From Thermodesulfobacterium sp. (lineage in GTDB: Bacteria > Desulfobacterota > Thermodesulfobacteria > Thermodesulfobacteriales > Thermodesulfobacteriaceae), in the NCBI GenBank assembly GCA_017656385.1, contig JACDNX010000006.1:52344-116343 (forward strand): a DNA stretch of 64,000 nucleotides, given 5' to 3'. The translations under genes were made by a program, and so were the position numbers. Under the pieces are notes generated by a model, which was not told the origin of the DNA, ran no database searches, and worked only from the letters and a program-made list of their open reading frames with translations. Positions 11,885 to 22,004 of this stretch are shown one piece after another (position 1 is the first letter of the stretch; every line of letters begins with the position of its first letter).

Positions 11885-12997
11885 ATGGAAAGAAAGGAAA
11901 AAATTCAAAAATTGTTAAACAAAGTAAAAAAGATTGTTTTAAAAGTTGGGAGTGCTGTTATTACGAAGGAAGATGAGGGTTTGGATTATCAGGTTCTTCA
12001 CAATTTAACCTATGAAATCAATAGACTTCACAAGGCAGGTTATAAAGTAGTTTTGGTTTCATCAGGAGCTATTGCCTGTGGAAGGGCTAAATTGAAATAC
12101 TTTAAAAAGCCAATATCTTTAACAGAAAAACAGGCACTGGCTGCTGTTGGTCAGGCAGCTTTAATTCAGGCATATGAAGATATATTTCAGCAATATGGAA
12201 TTCAGGTAGCTCAAGTTTTATTAACAGATGAAGATCTTTCTCAAAGAGAAAGATATTTAAATGCAAAAAAGACCTTAGATACGCTTTTAAAATGGAAAAT
12301 AGTTCCCATTGTAAATGAAAATGATACTGTAACAACAGAAGGAATAAGATTTAGTGATAATGACATTTTGTCAGCACTGGTAGCAGGCACAATAGAAGCA
12401 GATATTTTGATTGTATTATCTGATGTGGATTCCCTTTACACAGAAGATCCCAGAATAAATCCTCGGGCTGAAAGAATTAAAGAGGTTGAGGAAATAACTC
12501 CAGAGATAATGAGTATGGCAGGGACAAAACCAGGAAGATTGGGAAGAGGAGGTATGTATTCTAAACTTCTTTCTGCTCAGATGGCAAACTCTATGGGGAT
12601 ACCTATGGTGATTCTTCCAGGAAGAATTCCTCTTGTTATAGAAAAATTCTGGAGCGGAGAAGATATAGGAACCATTTTTTTGGCTAAGGAAAGAAAACTT
12701 AATATGAGAAAACTCTGGATAAAATACTATATAAAACCTGAGGGGAAACTTTTCATCGATCAGGGAGCAGAAAGGGCAATCTTAGAAAATGGGAAAAGTC
12801 TCTTAATCGGAGGAATTGTAAAGGTAGAAGGAAATTTTTCTAAGGGTGCCTGTGTGGAGTGTGTTAATCTTAAAGGAAAATCTCTTGCTAAAGGTTTAAT
12901 AAATTTTTCAGCTCAAGAACTTCTTAAATTAAAAGTTTCTGATGAAAAAGTAAATAGAGAAGTCATTCACAGAGACAATCTGGTAATCTTAGATTAA
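11885..12997 (+). CDS. proB: Glutamate 5-kinase
   Basis: It catalyses the first step of proline synthesis, ATP-dependent phosphorylation of glutamate. The 370 residues comprise an amino-acid-kinase domain (VLKVGSAVIT, VSSGAIACG, VPIVNENDTV, FSDNDILSALVA) and a C-terminal PUA domain (about 285-365). It starts 44 bases after obg. A TATAAT hexamer (11868-11873) lies 11 bases before the ATG, so a separate, nearly leaderless promoter is possible; no convincing -35 goes with it and no good ribosome site precedes the ATG. Confidence 0.97.
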   Translation: MERKEKIQKLLNKVKKIVLKVGSAVITKEDEGLDYQVLHNLTYEINRLHKAGYKVVLVSSGAIACGRAKLKYFKKPISLTEKQALAAVGQAALIQAYEDIFQQYGIQVAQVLLTDEDLSQRERYLNAKKTLDTLLKWKIVPIVNENDTVTTEGIRFSDNDILSALVAGTIEADILIVLSDVDSLYTEDPRINPRAERIKEVEEITPEIMSMAGTKPGRLGRGGMYSKLLSAQMANSMGIPMVILPGRIPLVIEKFWSGEDIGTIFLAKERKLNMRKLWIKYYIKPEGKLFIDQGAERAILENGKSLLIGGIVKVEGNFSKGACVECVNLKGKSLAKGLINFSAQELLKLKVSDEKVNREVIHRDNLVILD

Positions 12998-13021
12998 TAT
13001 CGGAAGGGGGTGTAGTTTTTT

Positions 13022-16000
13022 ATGTCTGATTTTGTTCATCTTCACCTTCATACAGAATGGAGTCTTCTTGACGGTGCTATAAGGATAGATGATCTGATAA
13101 ATAGACTTATAGAATATAAAATGCCAGGAGCTGCTATTACAGATCACGGAACTTTATATGGAATTATTCATTTTTATACCAAGTTAAAAGAAGCAGGGCT
13201 TAAACCCATTATAGGATGTGAGTTTTATGTAGCTGAGGGTTCTCGTTTTGAAAAAAAAGCAAGCAAAAGAGGTGAAGCAGGAACACATCTTGTCTTGCTT
13301 GCTAAAAATGAAGAAGGTTATCAAAATCTTTTGAAATTGGCAAGTATTGCTTATTTGGAAGGATTTTACTATAGACCTCGTATAGATAAAGAAGTTCTTA
13401 GCAAATATCATCAGGGACTTATAGCTATGAGTGCCTGTTTGGAAGGTGAAATACCGAAGCTTATTTTGAATGGTCAGCCTGATAAAGCTTTAGAGGTAGC
13501 TAAATGGTATAAGGATTTATTTAAAGAGGATTTTTATTTAGAACTTCAAAAGAATGATTTACCGGAGCAGGACAAAGTTAATGTAACACTTTTAGAAATT
13601 GCTGAAAAGTTATGCATTAAGTGTGTTGCTACCGCAGATTGTCATTATTTGGATAAAGAGGATGCTCTTGCTCATGAGGTTCTTTTATGTATTCAAACAG
13701 GGCATAAACTTTCTGATCCAGATAGATTTAAATTTAATACAAATAAGCTTTATTTAGCCAGTGCTGAAGAAATGAAAGAAAGATTTCAGGACTTACCCTC
13801 AGAGGTTATTTTTAATTCAATGGAAATTTTTGAAAAAGCAACTTTGGAAATTAAGACAGGAGAGGTTTTGTTTCCAAAAGCAAAAATTCCTGAGGGCGAA
13901 ACAGTAAAAAGTTATTTCATTAAAAAGACAAGAGAGGGATTAGAAAGAAGGCTTCAAGAACTTAAGGCTAAAGGACAGCTTGCAGTAGAAGAAAAAAAAT
14001 ACTGGGAAAGATTGGATTATGAATTAGAGGTTATTATTGAAAAAGGTTATGCCAGTTATTTTTTAATAGTGGCGGATTTCATCAACTGGGCAAGATCCCG
14101 AAATATTCCTATAGGTCCAGGTAGAGGTTCTGCAGCAGGAGCACTTACCTCTTATGCTCTTAGAATTACCAATTTGGATCCTTTGAGGTGGGGACTTTTA
14201 TTTGAAAGATTTCTTAATAAAGAAAGACCAAGTTTACCTGATATAGATGTAGACTTTTGTATGGAAAGAAGGGATGAAGTCATAGAATATGTAGTAAAAA
14301 CTTATGGAAAGGAATACATAGCAAAAATTGCAACTTTTGGACAACTTAAAGCAAGACAGGTGGTAAGAGATGTTGGAAGAGTACTTGGTTTTAAACCAAA
14401 GGAAATAGATCCCATAGCTAAAATGATAAGTCCTGGGATAAATGTAACTCTTGAAGAAGAACTCGAAAGAGAAGAATTTAAAAAGTTAATAAGCAAAAAC
14501 GAAAAGTTTAAGCAACTTTTTGAGCTTGCAAAAAAGCTTGAGAGACTACCCAGACATGTGAGCCAGCATGCAGCAGGAGTGATTATAGCAGGGAAACCAA
14601 TCACAGAAGTTGCTCCTCTTATGAAAGGAGAAGAAGGAGATGTCTTGGTTCAATTTGATATGAAGGCTTGTGAAACTGTAGGGTTGATTAAATTTGATTT
14701 TCTGGGACTAAAAACCCTCACTATTATAGATCATACTCTAAAAATGATAAAGCGGTATGAAGGAATAGAAATAAATCTGGATGACATACCCTTAGATGAT
14801 GAGAAAACTTTTGAGCTTTTAAGAAAGGGTGAAACCGATGGGGTGTTTCAACTGGAATCTGATGGAATGAAAGAATTATTAAGAAGATTAAAACCAACAG
14901 ATTTTAATGATCTTATAGCAGTTCTTGCTTTGTATAGACCAGGTCCTTTGGAGGGAGGGCTTGTAGATCAATACATAGAAACAAAGCATGGCAGAAAAAA
15001 GCCAGAATATTTGCATCCCCTTTTGGAACCAATTTTAAAAGAGACTTACGGAGTAATAGTTTACCAGGAACAGGTGATGGAGATTGCAAGAGCATTTGCA
15101 GGCTATACCTTGGGAGAAGCAGATTTATTAAGAAGGGCTATAGGTAAAAAAGAAAAAGAACTGATGGAAAGTTTAAGAGAGGAATTTGTTTCACGCTCAG
15201 TTGAAAGAAATATACCTCGTGAAGTTGCTGAAAAAGTTTTTGACTTAATTGAAAAATTTGCAAACTACGGATTTAACAAAAGTCACTCAGCAGCTTATGC
15301 TCTTGTTGCCTATCAAACTGCATATTTGAAAGCGCATTACCCTGTTTACTTTATGGCTTCAATTCTTACTTATGAAGCTAATAAAAGCGAAGAGGTAAGT
15401 AAGTATTTATCTGTAGCTAATGAAATGGGAATAAAGATTCTGCCACCAGATATAAACAGAAGTGAAGCGGGTTTTACAGTAGAAGGAAAAGCCATTAGAA
15501 TAGGAATTTATGCAATAAAAAATGTGGGAGAAGAGGCAGTTAATGAAATTTTGAGAAAAAGACCCTATAAATCTTTTGTAGATTTTTGTAACAAAGTGGA
15601 TACTAAAAAGGTAAATAAAAAAACCATAGAGGCATTAATCAAGGCAGGAGCTTTTGACAGTCTGGAATCAAACAGAGCTAAACTTATACATAACCTCTCT
15701 TCAGTTCTTTCCATCTCAAATCAGGCTAAATTTTCTACCCTTTTTAAACAAACAGCCCTTTTGAGCTTGGACAAGACTTTTAATTTAGAAGAAGTGCCTG
15801 AGTGGGACCTGCCTGAAAAACTAAAGTTTGAGAAAGAGGCTTTAGGGTTTTATCTTTCTGATCATCCAGTAAGAAGATTTAGAAGATGGATTAATATCTT
15901 TTCACCCTTTACCTTAGAAGATGTTAAATCCGTTGAAGAAGGAACTAAAGCTGTTATCGCTGGGATTGTGTCCGAAGTAAAAATAAAAAGTACCAGAAAT

Positions 16001-16450
16001 GGCGAGAAGATGGCTATAATAAAAATAGAAGATGAAAAAACCTCGTTAAGGGCTCTTGTTTTTCCTGATTTATACAAGCAATATATGCATATTCTAACAG
16101 AAGGAACTATGTTCTGGTTTAAAGGAGAGGTGGATAAAGAAGAAGAAAAAGTAAATTTTTTAATAGAAGATATAGCAGAGTTAAAAAACTTAAAATTTTT
16201 CAAAAATGGAAAGGTGAATATAATCCTTTCTTCAGAGCACATTAACGAAGAAATTTTAGAACATTTAAAAAACTTCTTGATAAAAGAAGAGACAAATTCA
16301 GAAGGATTACCTGTTCAACTTTATTTAAAATATCCAGACTTCTTGGTATGTTTTGAAATAAACGGTTATAAAATAAATCCTTCATATGAACAACTTTTAT
16401 TACTTCTGGATACTTTTGATAACCTTAATATAAAAATTTCTACAAAATAA
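13022..16450 (+). CDS. dnaE: DNA polymerase III alpha subunit
   Basis: This is the replicative polymerase, 1142 residues, of the DnaE1 type. The N-terminal PHP domain begins FVHLHLHTEWSLLDGA. The palm contains GPGRGSAAGA, PDIDVDFCMERR with two catalytic Asp residues, and the ATFGQLKARQVVRDVGR region. Fingers (GVIVYQEQVM, NKSHSAAYA), a helix-hairpin-helix region and an OB fold (about 985-1060) follow. No intein or split is seen. A ribosome site (GGAAGGGGG) lies 10-18 bases upstream. It ends the forward run and converges on the glycogen operon. Confidence 0.97.
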   Translation: MSDFVHLHLHTEWSLLDGAIRIDDLINRLIEYKMPGAAITDHGTLYGIIHFYTKLKEAGLKPIIGCEFYVAEGSRFEKKASKRGEAGTHLVLLAKNEEGYQNLLKLASIAYLEGFYYRPRIDKEVLSKYHQGLIAMSACLEGEIPKLILNGQPDKALEVAKWYKDLFKEDFYLELQKNDLPEQDKVNVTLLEIAEKLCIKCVATADCHYLDKEDALAHEVLLCIQTGHKLSDPDRFKFNTNKLYLASAEEMKERFQDLPSEVIFNSMEIFEKATLEIKTGEVLFPKAKIPEGETVKSYFIKKTREGLERRLQELKAKGQLAVEEKKYWERLDYELEVIIEKGYASYFLIVADFINWARSRNIPIGPGRGSAAGALTSYALRITNLDPLRWGLLFERFLNKERPSLPDIDVDFCMERRDEVIEYVVKTYGKEYIAKIATFGQLKARQVVRDVGRVLGFKPKEIDPIAKMISPGINVTLEEELEREEFKKLISKNEKFKQLFELAKKLERLPRHVSQHAAGVIIAGKPITEVAPLMKGEEGDVLVQFDMKACETVGLIKFDFLGLKTLTIIDHTLKMIKRYEGIEINLDDIPLDDEKTFELLRKGETDGVFQLESDGMKELLRRLKPTDFNDLIAVLALYRPGPLEGGLVDQYIETKHGRKKPEYLHPLLEPILKETYGVIVYQEQVMEIARAFAGYTLGEADLLRRAIGKKEKELMESLREEFVSRSVERNIPREVAEKVFDLIEKFANYGFNKSHSAAYALVAYQTAYLKAHYPVYFMASILTYEANKSEEVSKYLSVANEMGIKILPPDINRSEAGFTVEGKAIRIGIYAIKNVGEEAVNEILRKRPYKSFVDFCNKVDTKKVNKKTIEALIKAGAFDSLESNRAKLIHNLSSVLSISNQAKFSTLFKQTALLSLDKTFNLEEVPEWDLPEKLKFEKEALGFYLSDHPVRRFRRWINIFSPFTLEDVKSVEEGTKAVIAGIVSEVKIKSTRNGEKMAIIKIEDEKTSLRALVFPDLYKQYMHILTEGTMFWFKGEVDKEEEKVNFLIEDIAELKNLKFFKNGKVNIILSSEHINEEILEHLKNFLIKEETNSEGLPVQLYLKYPDFLVCFEINGYKINPSYEQLLLLLDTFDNLNIKISTK

Positions 16451-16474
16451 GAAATTTTTTAGGAATAATCTTAT

Positions 16475-18235
16475 TTATACCTCAGAAGACAAGGATTTTA
16501 TTTGTGGAATAAAACAAGTTTTAATTACATTGTCCCAACTTAATTTATCTACAAATTCACTTATTTGATTGAAGCCAATTTCTTTTTCTTTTAATGTTTT
16601 GGGTATTTTTTCAAAAATCTTTAGTGCATTATTAGCTATACATAATTCTTCAAGAGCTTTTCTTTGGTTTGGATTTATTGTTTTTAGCGTCTCCAATGTT
16701 AATGGAGACCCTATGGAGATAAAATCTAAAGCATAAAAAGGTTTAAAAGAGTCTTTAAAAGTTTTTTCTAAAAAGAAGTAAACTCCACAGGAAGTAGAAT
16801 GCACAGAAATTCCTCCAAAAGGTAAAACCTCTATATGAGAAATTCCAAAAGGCTCATATATAGATATACCTAATTCTATATCACTTGCTATTTTTAGATC
16901 TATAGTATCTATTTCTTCAACAATAAGTTTTGGACATTTCTTTTTAGAAAAACCAAATTGATTTACAAAAAGGGCTTTAATATTTCTGGAATTCTCATTA
17001 AAATTTTTAGTAAGTTTGTAAACTTCAATTTCATCTCCTACCAAATCAGGCCAGCCTTTTTTGTGTTCAAAGGGCCAATTATATGCTTTAGTCATTTTTT
17101 CTACCTCGTCAGAGGGTCTCCCTGTTACAATTAATGAGGAAAGGAGAATATATATTCCAAAAATATCATTTTCTTGAAAAAATTTATCTAAATAAGAAAG
17201 AAGAATAAAATCACGCCAGATACCTTTACTTTTAACTAATCTGCAAACATGAGTAAATATCACATCTAATTTTTTTATGCTCCAGCCAATCTTTAAACTT
17301 TTTTCAATTTTTTCTTTGGATTTGATTTTGTCTTCAAAAGTGTAATGATTTAAGGCAATGGCATTATATACCGGAACTATTTTCTCTTTTTTTACCTCTG
17401 GGCATAAAAATTTGTATTCTTCTATTACCCAATCGCCTACTGCAAAAATTTTATCAAATCTTTGAGCCAATTTTACCAGAGGGGTGCGATACCAATCCTC
17501 TTGAGAACCAAAAAAGTCTTCCAAGGAAAGATTTTTTTGAGAACATTTTTTTAAAATATTATAAAAAGAAATATCAGCTCCTCCAAGATTTTCAATAATT
17601 CTTCTTACAGGTGCAACTTCATGAGCATAAAAAAATCTTTTATGTTTTTCTGGGTTAAACTTCGGGTGCAACTCCAAATTTAATAAAGATGGTATTCCCA
17701 TGTATTCATGTGAAAAGTGTATGAATTCCTTTGCCTGTGGATAAAGTACGGAGATCAATTCAAAATAGGGAATTCCAATTCTAAAATATTGCTCATAGTC
17801 CCAATTATATTCATATTTATCTGAAGGAAGATTAAATTTTTCCCAAAATAAAAATTTTATATAATTTATTATTTCCTTTTTCATACGAGTAATATCAATT
17901 AATAAGACCTCAACAGTAGAGATTTTCTGAGAATTAAATTCGTTTACGATTTTTCTTTCTCCGTAAACCAAATCAATGTTATACTTTTCAAGAAAAGGTT
18001 TAAATATCTGGGAAAAATTTTTAGTATCATAATTGTCTTTACTTGAATAAAAAACCACTCCATCTTTGCCAAGTCTTGTTGATGGAGAACCTATATATTC
18101 AAAGAGGGGACCATAAATAAGGGTTTTGTCAAAAAAAGAAAGATAAGGAGATGATGTGCATAATTGATTAATTACCTCTCCTATTCCTCCTACTTTGTAT
18201 AAAGCTTCATGAGTAACATGAATAGCTACACGCAT
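16475..18235 (-). CDS. GT5-like glycogen/starch synthase family glycosyltransferase
   Basis: The 586-residue product begins like starch/glycogen synthases: the KVGGIGEV segment (about residues 15-22) corresponds to the KxGGL nucleotide-sugar loop. It keeps the E-x7-E motif of retaining GT-B enzymes near the C-terminus (YEPFGISHIEVL). It is the last gene of the glycogen operon, 11 bases after the phosphorylase gene. I infer alpha-1,4-glucan elongation from a nucleotide sugar. The sequence is divergent and about 100 residues longer than typical GlgA, so donor and product are uncertain. Confidence 0.75.
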   Translation of the reverse strand: MRVAIHVTHEALYKVGGIGEVINQLCTSSPYLSFFDKTLIYGPLFEYIGSPSTRLGKDGVVFYSSKDNYDTKNFSQIFKPFLEKYNIDLVYGERKIVNEFNSQKISTVEVLLIDITRMKKEIINYIKFLFWEKFNLPSDKYEYNWDYEQYFRIGIPYFELISVLYPQAKEFIHFSHEYMGIPSLLNLELHPKFNPEKHKRFFYAHEVAPVRRIIENLGGADISFYNILKKCSQKNLSLEDFFGSQEDWYRTPLVKLAQRFDKIFAVGDWVIEEYKFLCPEVKKEKIVPVYNAIALNHYTFEDKIKSKEKIEKSLKIGWSIKKLDVIFTHVCRLVKSKGIWRDFILLSYLDKFFQENDIFGIYILLSSLIVTGRPSDEVEKMTKAYNWPFEHKKGWPDLVGDEIEVYKLTKNFNENSRNIKALFVNQFGFSKKKCPKLIVEEIDTIDLKIASDIELGISIYEPFGISHIEVLPFGGISVHSTSCGVYFFLEKTFKDSFKPFYALDFISIGSPLTLETLKTINPNQRKALEELCIANNALKIFEKIPKTLKEKEIGFNQISEFVDKLSWDNVIKTCFIPQIKSLSSEV

Positions 18236-18246
18236 AACATCTCTAT

Positions 18247-20799
18247 TTATGTAATTATTAGTTCTGGATGACTTCTTCTGATAAAAGAATTTTTAGGAAC
18301 CACCCGAACGCTGTATTGTTTTAAACCATGTCCATACAAAGGATATATACCATAAAATATGGCTCTATTATCTTTATACACTTTAAAGGGAATAGGAACA
18401 ATTTCGAGATGCCTTTTTATTTCTTCCTCAATTCCTGGAGCCACGACACAATAGATTTCACTTATAAAAACTGCTTGAACTTCTATTAAGTCTGAGGGAA
18501 GACCTGCAAGCTCAACTTCTACAGTTAATTCAAGTTTATCCTCTTCAAAAAGATCTCCTCCTGCAAGATTGTCATAAACACCAAGAATTTTTATTTTATC
18601 CCACTTTTCTAAAATGATTTTCTTTTCATTTATTAACTCACGCAAAAAAGCGTAATTATTTTCTGTAAGAATTTTAAAATTCTCTAAAGCGGGAACATAA
18701 AATTTTGTAGTATATTCAAGAAGTGCTCTGTTTATGGAAAAGTTTTTACAGGCTGTGAAAATTGCCTGTTTCATCATTTTAATCCAGTTTCTTGGAATTC
18801 CCTCTTCATCTCTATCATAAAATAGGGGTTGTATTTCATTTTCCAAAAGATTATAAAGCTGATTAGCTTCAAAAAAATTATATGGAGGAAGTCCTTCTTT
18901 GGGATAAATAGCCCATCCATTATTTCCGGTATAACCTTCAGGCCACCACCCATCAAGCACACTTAAGTGTAAAACTCCATTCATAGAAGCTTTTATTCCC
19001 GAAGTTCCTGATGCTTCCATTGGTTTAAAAGGAGTATTTAACCAAACATCAGATCCCCAGACTAAATACCTTGCAAGATGGATATCATAGTTTTCAAGAA
19101 AAAGAACTCTATCATAGAGATTATATTGTTCCCGAAATTCTAAAATCTCTTTTATCAATTTTTTTCCTTCCTCATCTTTGGGATGCGCCTTTCCAGCAAA
19201 AAGTAAAATTGTATCTGCATTTTTTAAAATTTCGGCTATCTTTTCTTTGTTATATAAAATTAAAGTATTTCTCTTATATCCTGTAATTCTTCTTGCACAG
19301 GTTATAATCAGGTGATGAGCTGTTGGGAATTTAAAAATTTTTAAATCGTTTAAAGGGTGTTTTATTTTTAAATATTCCTCTTCTAATATTTTTTTAAGAT
19401 AAGCTATTAATCTATATTTATTTCTTTTGTGAGCATCCCAGATTTCTTCATCTGGTATTTTTAAAATTTCTTCCCATCCAATATCCTCTGGAGACATATA
19501 TATAAAATGAGGTCCTAAGTATTTTTTTAATACACTGTAAAAGGGTTCACTAAGCCATCTCCAGTGTGCTCCATTGGTAACATAATAAATAGGAACTTCT
19601 TCTGGGATAAGTTTTTCAAAAATAGGATTCCACATATTTTTAGTGGTATTTTGATGAAGCTTAGAGACAGCATTTACATAAGCTGAATTTCTGATAGCTA
19701 AAGTAGGAAGCCAGAAGATGGTTTTATCCTTTCCTATAAAACCTTCTTCAAAAAGTTTTTTCCTCATTTCTAAATCAAGCACATCTTCAAGAAGATCAAA
19801 AAGATATTTTTTTACAAGTTCATCAGGAAAATGTTCATTTCCAGAAATTACAGGAGTATGAGTGGTAAATATGGTAGTTTCTTTAATAAGCATTTTAGCT
19901 TCAGAAAAAGATAAACCGTCTTCTTTTATTAAGTCTTTCAGTCTTGCAAATATTACAAAAGCAGAATGTCCTTCATTGAGGTGATAAAGTTTAGGTTTTA
20001 TTCCCATAGCCTTAAGAGCATAATATCCTCCCAATCCCAATATGATCTCCTGTTTAATTCTTTTTTCTGGTTCTCCTGGATAAAGATATTTTAAAATGTC
20101 TCTTGTTTCAGGAAGATTTTCAAGAATGTCTGTATCTAAAAAATAGCAAACATTTCTTCCTACATCCAGTTTCCACACTTTTACTTTTATAGGAGTATCA
20201 AGAATCTCTAAATTTATAATAAGAGGTCTTCCTTTCTCATCTTTAACTTCTTGTAAAAAATTCAAGAATATATCCATCACATCAGGTTCTTCTCTCTGAG
20301 TTTTATGTGAAGGATCAATTTTTTGCAAAAAATAACCATATTTATAAAGTGGACCTATTCCAATAATTGGTAATCCAAGGTCAGAAGCTCCTATTATCAT
20401 ATCACCTGCTAATACACCCAATCCACCAGCATAAATAGGGAGGACAGGATGAAAACCAAACTCGGTGCTAAAATAAGCTATAGTATCTTCTTTGGTAATA
20501 CCTATATTTTCTATTAAAGGATACTTATATTCCTTATATTCTTCAAAGGCTTCCCAAATATCTTCCAGATCCATTAAAAACCTTTCATCTTCGGCAAGTT
20601 TTTTTAATTTAGGTTTAGGTAAATGATAGAGAAGTTTTTTAGCATTATATTTGAATCTTCTAAAAGTTTCTGCGTCAATTTTATAAAAGAGAGAAAGAGC
20701 ATCATAATTCCAGGTAAACCACAGATTGTTAGAAAGAGCCAAGAGTTTTTGTAGCCTTTCAGGAATTTTTGGATAAACAAAAAATTTTTTAAATTCCAT
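18247..20799 (-). CDS. glgP: Alpha-glucan (glycogen/maltodextrin) phosphorylase
   Basis: This PLP-dependent GT35 enzyme of 850 residues releases glucose-1-phosphate from glycogen or maltodextrin. It belongs to the compact branch with an N-terminal DUF3417-like region (LSNNLWFTWNYDALSLF). Motifs are FSTEFGFHPVLPIYAGGLGVLAGD, HLNEGHSAFV, and the active-site segment EASGTSGIKASMNGVLHLSV, whose Lys aligns with the PLP lysine. It lies 2 bases after the GH57 gene and before the GT5-like gene, so synthesis and breakdown are encoded together. Confidence 0.93.
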   Translation of the reverse strand: MEFKKFFVYPKIPERLQKLLALSNNLWFTWNYDALSLFYKIDAETFRRFKYNAKKLLYHLPKPKLKKLAEDERFLMDLEDIWEAFEEYKEYKYPLIENIGITKEDTIAYFSTEFGFHPVLPIYAGGLGVLAGDMIIGASDLGLPIIGIGPLYKYGYFLQKIDPSHKTQREEPDVMDIFLNFLQEVKDEKGRPLIINLEILDTPIKVKVWKLDVGRNVCYFLDTDILENLPETRDILKYLYPGEPEKRIKQEIILGLGGYYALKAMGIKPKLYHLNEGHSAFVIFARLKDLIKEDGLSFSEAKMLIKETTIFTTHTPVISGNEHFPDELVKKYLFDLLEDVLDLEMRKKLFEEGFIGKDKTIFWLPTLAIRNSAYVNAVSKLHQNTTKNMWNPIFEKLIPEEVPIYYVTNGAHWRWLSEPFYSVLKKYLGPHFIYMSPEDIGWEEILKIPDEEIWDAHKRNKYRLIAYLKKILEEEYLKIKHPLNDLKIFKFPTAHHLIITCARRITGYKRNTLILYNKEKIAEILKNADTILLFAGKAHPKDEEGKKLIKEILEFREQYNLYDRVLFLENYDIHLARYLVWGSDVWLNTPFKPMEASGTSGIKASMNGVLHLSVLDGWWPEGYTGNNGWAIYPKEGLPPYNFFEANQLYNLLENEIQPLFYDRDEEGIPRNWIKMMKQAIFTACKNFSINRALLEYTTKFYVPALENFKILTENNYAFLRELINEKKIILEKWDKIKILGVYDNLAGGDLFEEDKLELTVEVELAGLPSDLIEVQAVFISEIYCVVAPGIEEEIKRHLEIVPIPFKVYKDNRAIFYGIYPLYGHGLKQYSVRVVPKNSFIRRSHPELIIT

Positions 20800-20801
20800 A
20801 A

Positions 20802-22001
20802 TTATTCCTCCAGATTTTCTTCTATATCGCTTAATATATTCATATAGTATCTATAAATTTCTTCAGGGGAAGAGTAGGGAGAAAAATACTTGTGCACATC
20901 ACCATCCTGAAAATACTTAATGCACATATAATAAAAGAGATCAGAGGTGGTAAGGGTTTTAAGAATTGGTATTAGATCTTTTTTTTCTTTCTCTTTAGCT
21001 AATTTTAACAATTCATAACAGGTTTTCATAGCATTCCATTGTAAAGAATTTGATAGCCATGCAGATAAGTCTCTTTCTGTGTCAGCCCAAGAGGTTGGTT
21101 CAGGAACAGATACGGTTTTGGGCTTGTAATTTAAAGTAGAAATTACTTCTGAAGGCAAAAGAAAAGAGATGTTTTTTTCATTTAAGAGCAATTCTATTAC
21201 CTTTTTAATAAATTCAAAAATTCCGCTTTCCTTCCACTGGTGTTCTCCAAAGGTTTCATAATCTACAAATAAATTCAAATAAAGATTTTTTCCTTCTTTT
21301 TCTGTTAAAGTTAAATTTTTTATCCAGGAAACATACTTTTCAGCTGTTAAAGGGTATTTTTCCCAGGACCTATCACTAAATCTAAAGGCAATGTCATCTG
21401 AAAGTTTGTAATGTTTTAAAAGAAGAAGATGGACATGATTATAAGAAATCCTTGGATACAAAGGAGACTCACCCTTTAATATTTTATCTGCCCCTTCAAT
21501 TAAGATAGTTTTAATGTGGGGAAGATTTAAAAGAACATCAGAAAGTTTATCAAAATAAATTAATTCAGTATTTCTAAATACATGGGGAGTAAAGCCAAAT
21601 TCTTTTTTTATGATTTCTGCATGTTTAGCTACCTGCTCCAAAAATTCATCCAGATCAAAAATAGAAGAAAGGGAATGATAATAGGTTTCATTTAATAACT
21701 CTACTCCTCCGGTTTGAACAAGGTCTAAAAAAGATTTATAAATATCTGGACGATATTTTTTAGCCTGTTCTATGAAGGTTCCAGTAATACTGAAAGAAAT
21801 TTTAAAACGACCATCTGATATTTCAATTAATTCTTTAAAAAGTTTATTAGTCAGAAGATAACACCTTTCAGAAACCTTATTGAATATATGTCTGTTTAAA
21901 TCTTCATCAAAATAAGCAACTGAATTTTTGATATCAAAAACTTTATATTTATTTATTCTAAAAGGTTGATGAACTTGAAAATAAAAAATTATGTAAAGCA
22001 T
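20802..22001 (-). CDS. Glycoside hydrolase family 57 (alpha-amylase type)
   Basis: The 399-residue protein carries GH57 motifs: HQPFR near the N-terminus, FRNTELIY (the Glu is the expected nucleophile) and FVDYETFGEHQW (the Asp is the expected acid). The FRNTEL form is typical of the amylase-like GH57 group rather than the branching-enzyme group. It probably trims or transfers alpha-1,4-glucan chains in the cytoplasm, as there is no signal peptide. It lies between the GT4 gene (3-base gap) and glgP. A branching activity cannot be excluded, since no other branching enzyme is in the operon. Confidence 0.85.
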   Translation of the reverse strand: MLYIIFYFQVHQPFRINKYKVFDIKNSVAYFDEDLNRHIFNKVSERCYLLTNKLFKELIEISDGRFKISFSITGTFIEQAKKYRPDIYKSFLDLVQTGGVELLNETYYHSLSSIFDLDEFLEQVAKHAEIIKKEFGFTPHVFRNTELIYFDKLSDVLLNLPHIKTILIEGADKILKGESPLYPRISYNHVHLLLLKHYKLSDDIAFRFSDRSWEKYPLTAEKYVSWIKNLTLTEKEGKNLYLNLFVDYETFGEHQWKESGIFEFIKKVIELLLNEKNISFLLPSEVISTLNYKPKTVSVPEPTSWADTERDLSAWLSNSLQWNAMKTCYELLKLAKEKEKKDLIPILKTLTTSDLFYYMCIKYFQDGDVHKYFSPYSSPEEIYRYYMNILSDIEENLEE

Positions 22002-22004
22002 ATT

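Noticed and set aside
13184..15095. Reverse-strand open frames inside dnaE and other long genes
   Set aside because: They overlap strongly supported genes completely, have no ribosome sites and give unlikely, Cys/Phe/Ser-rich proteins; they are shadows of the real genes.
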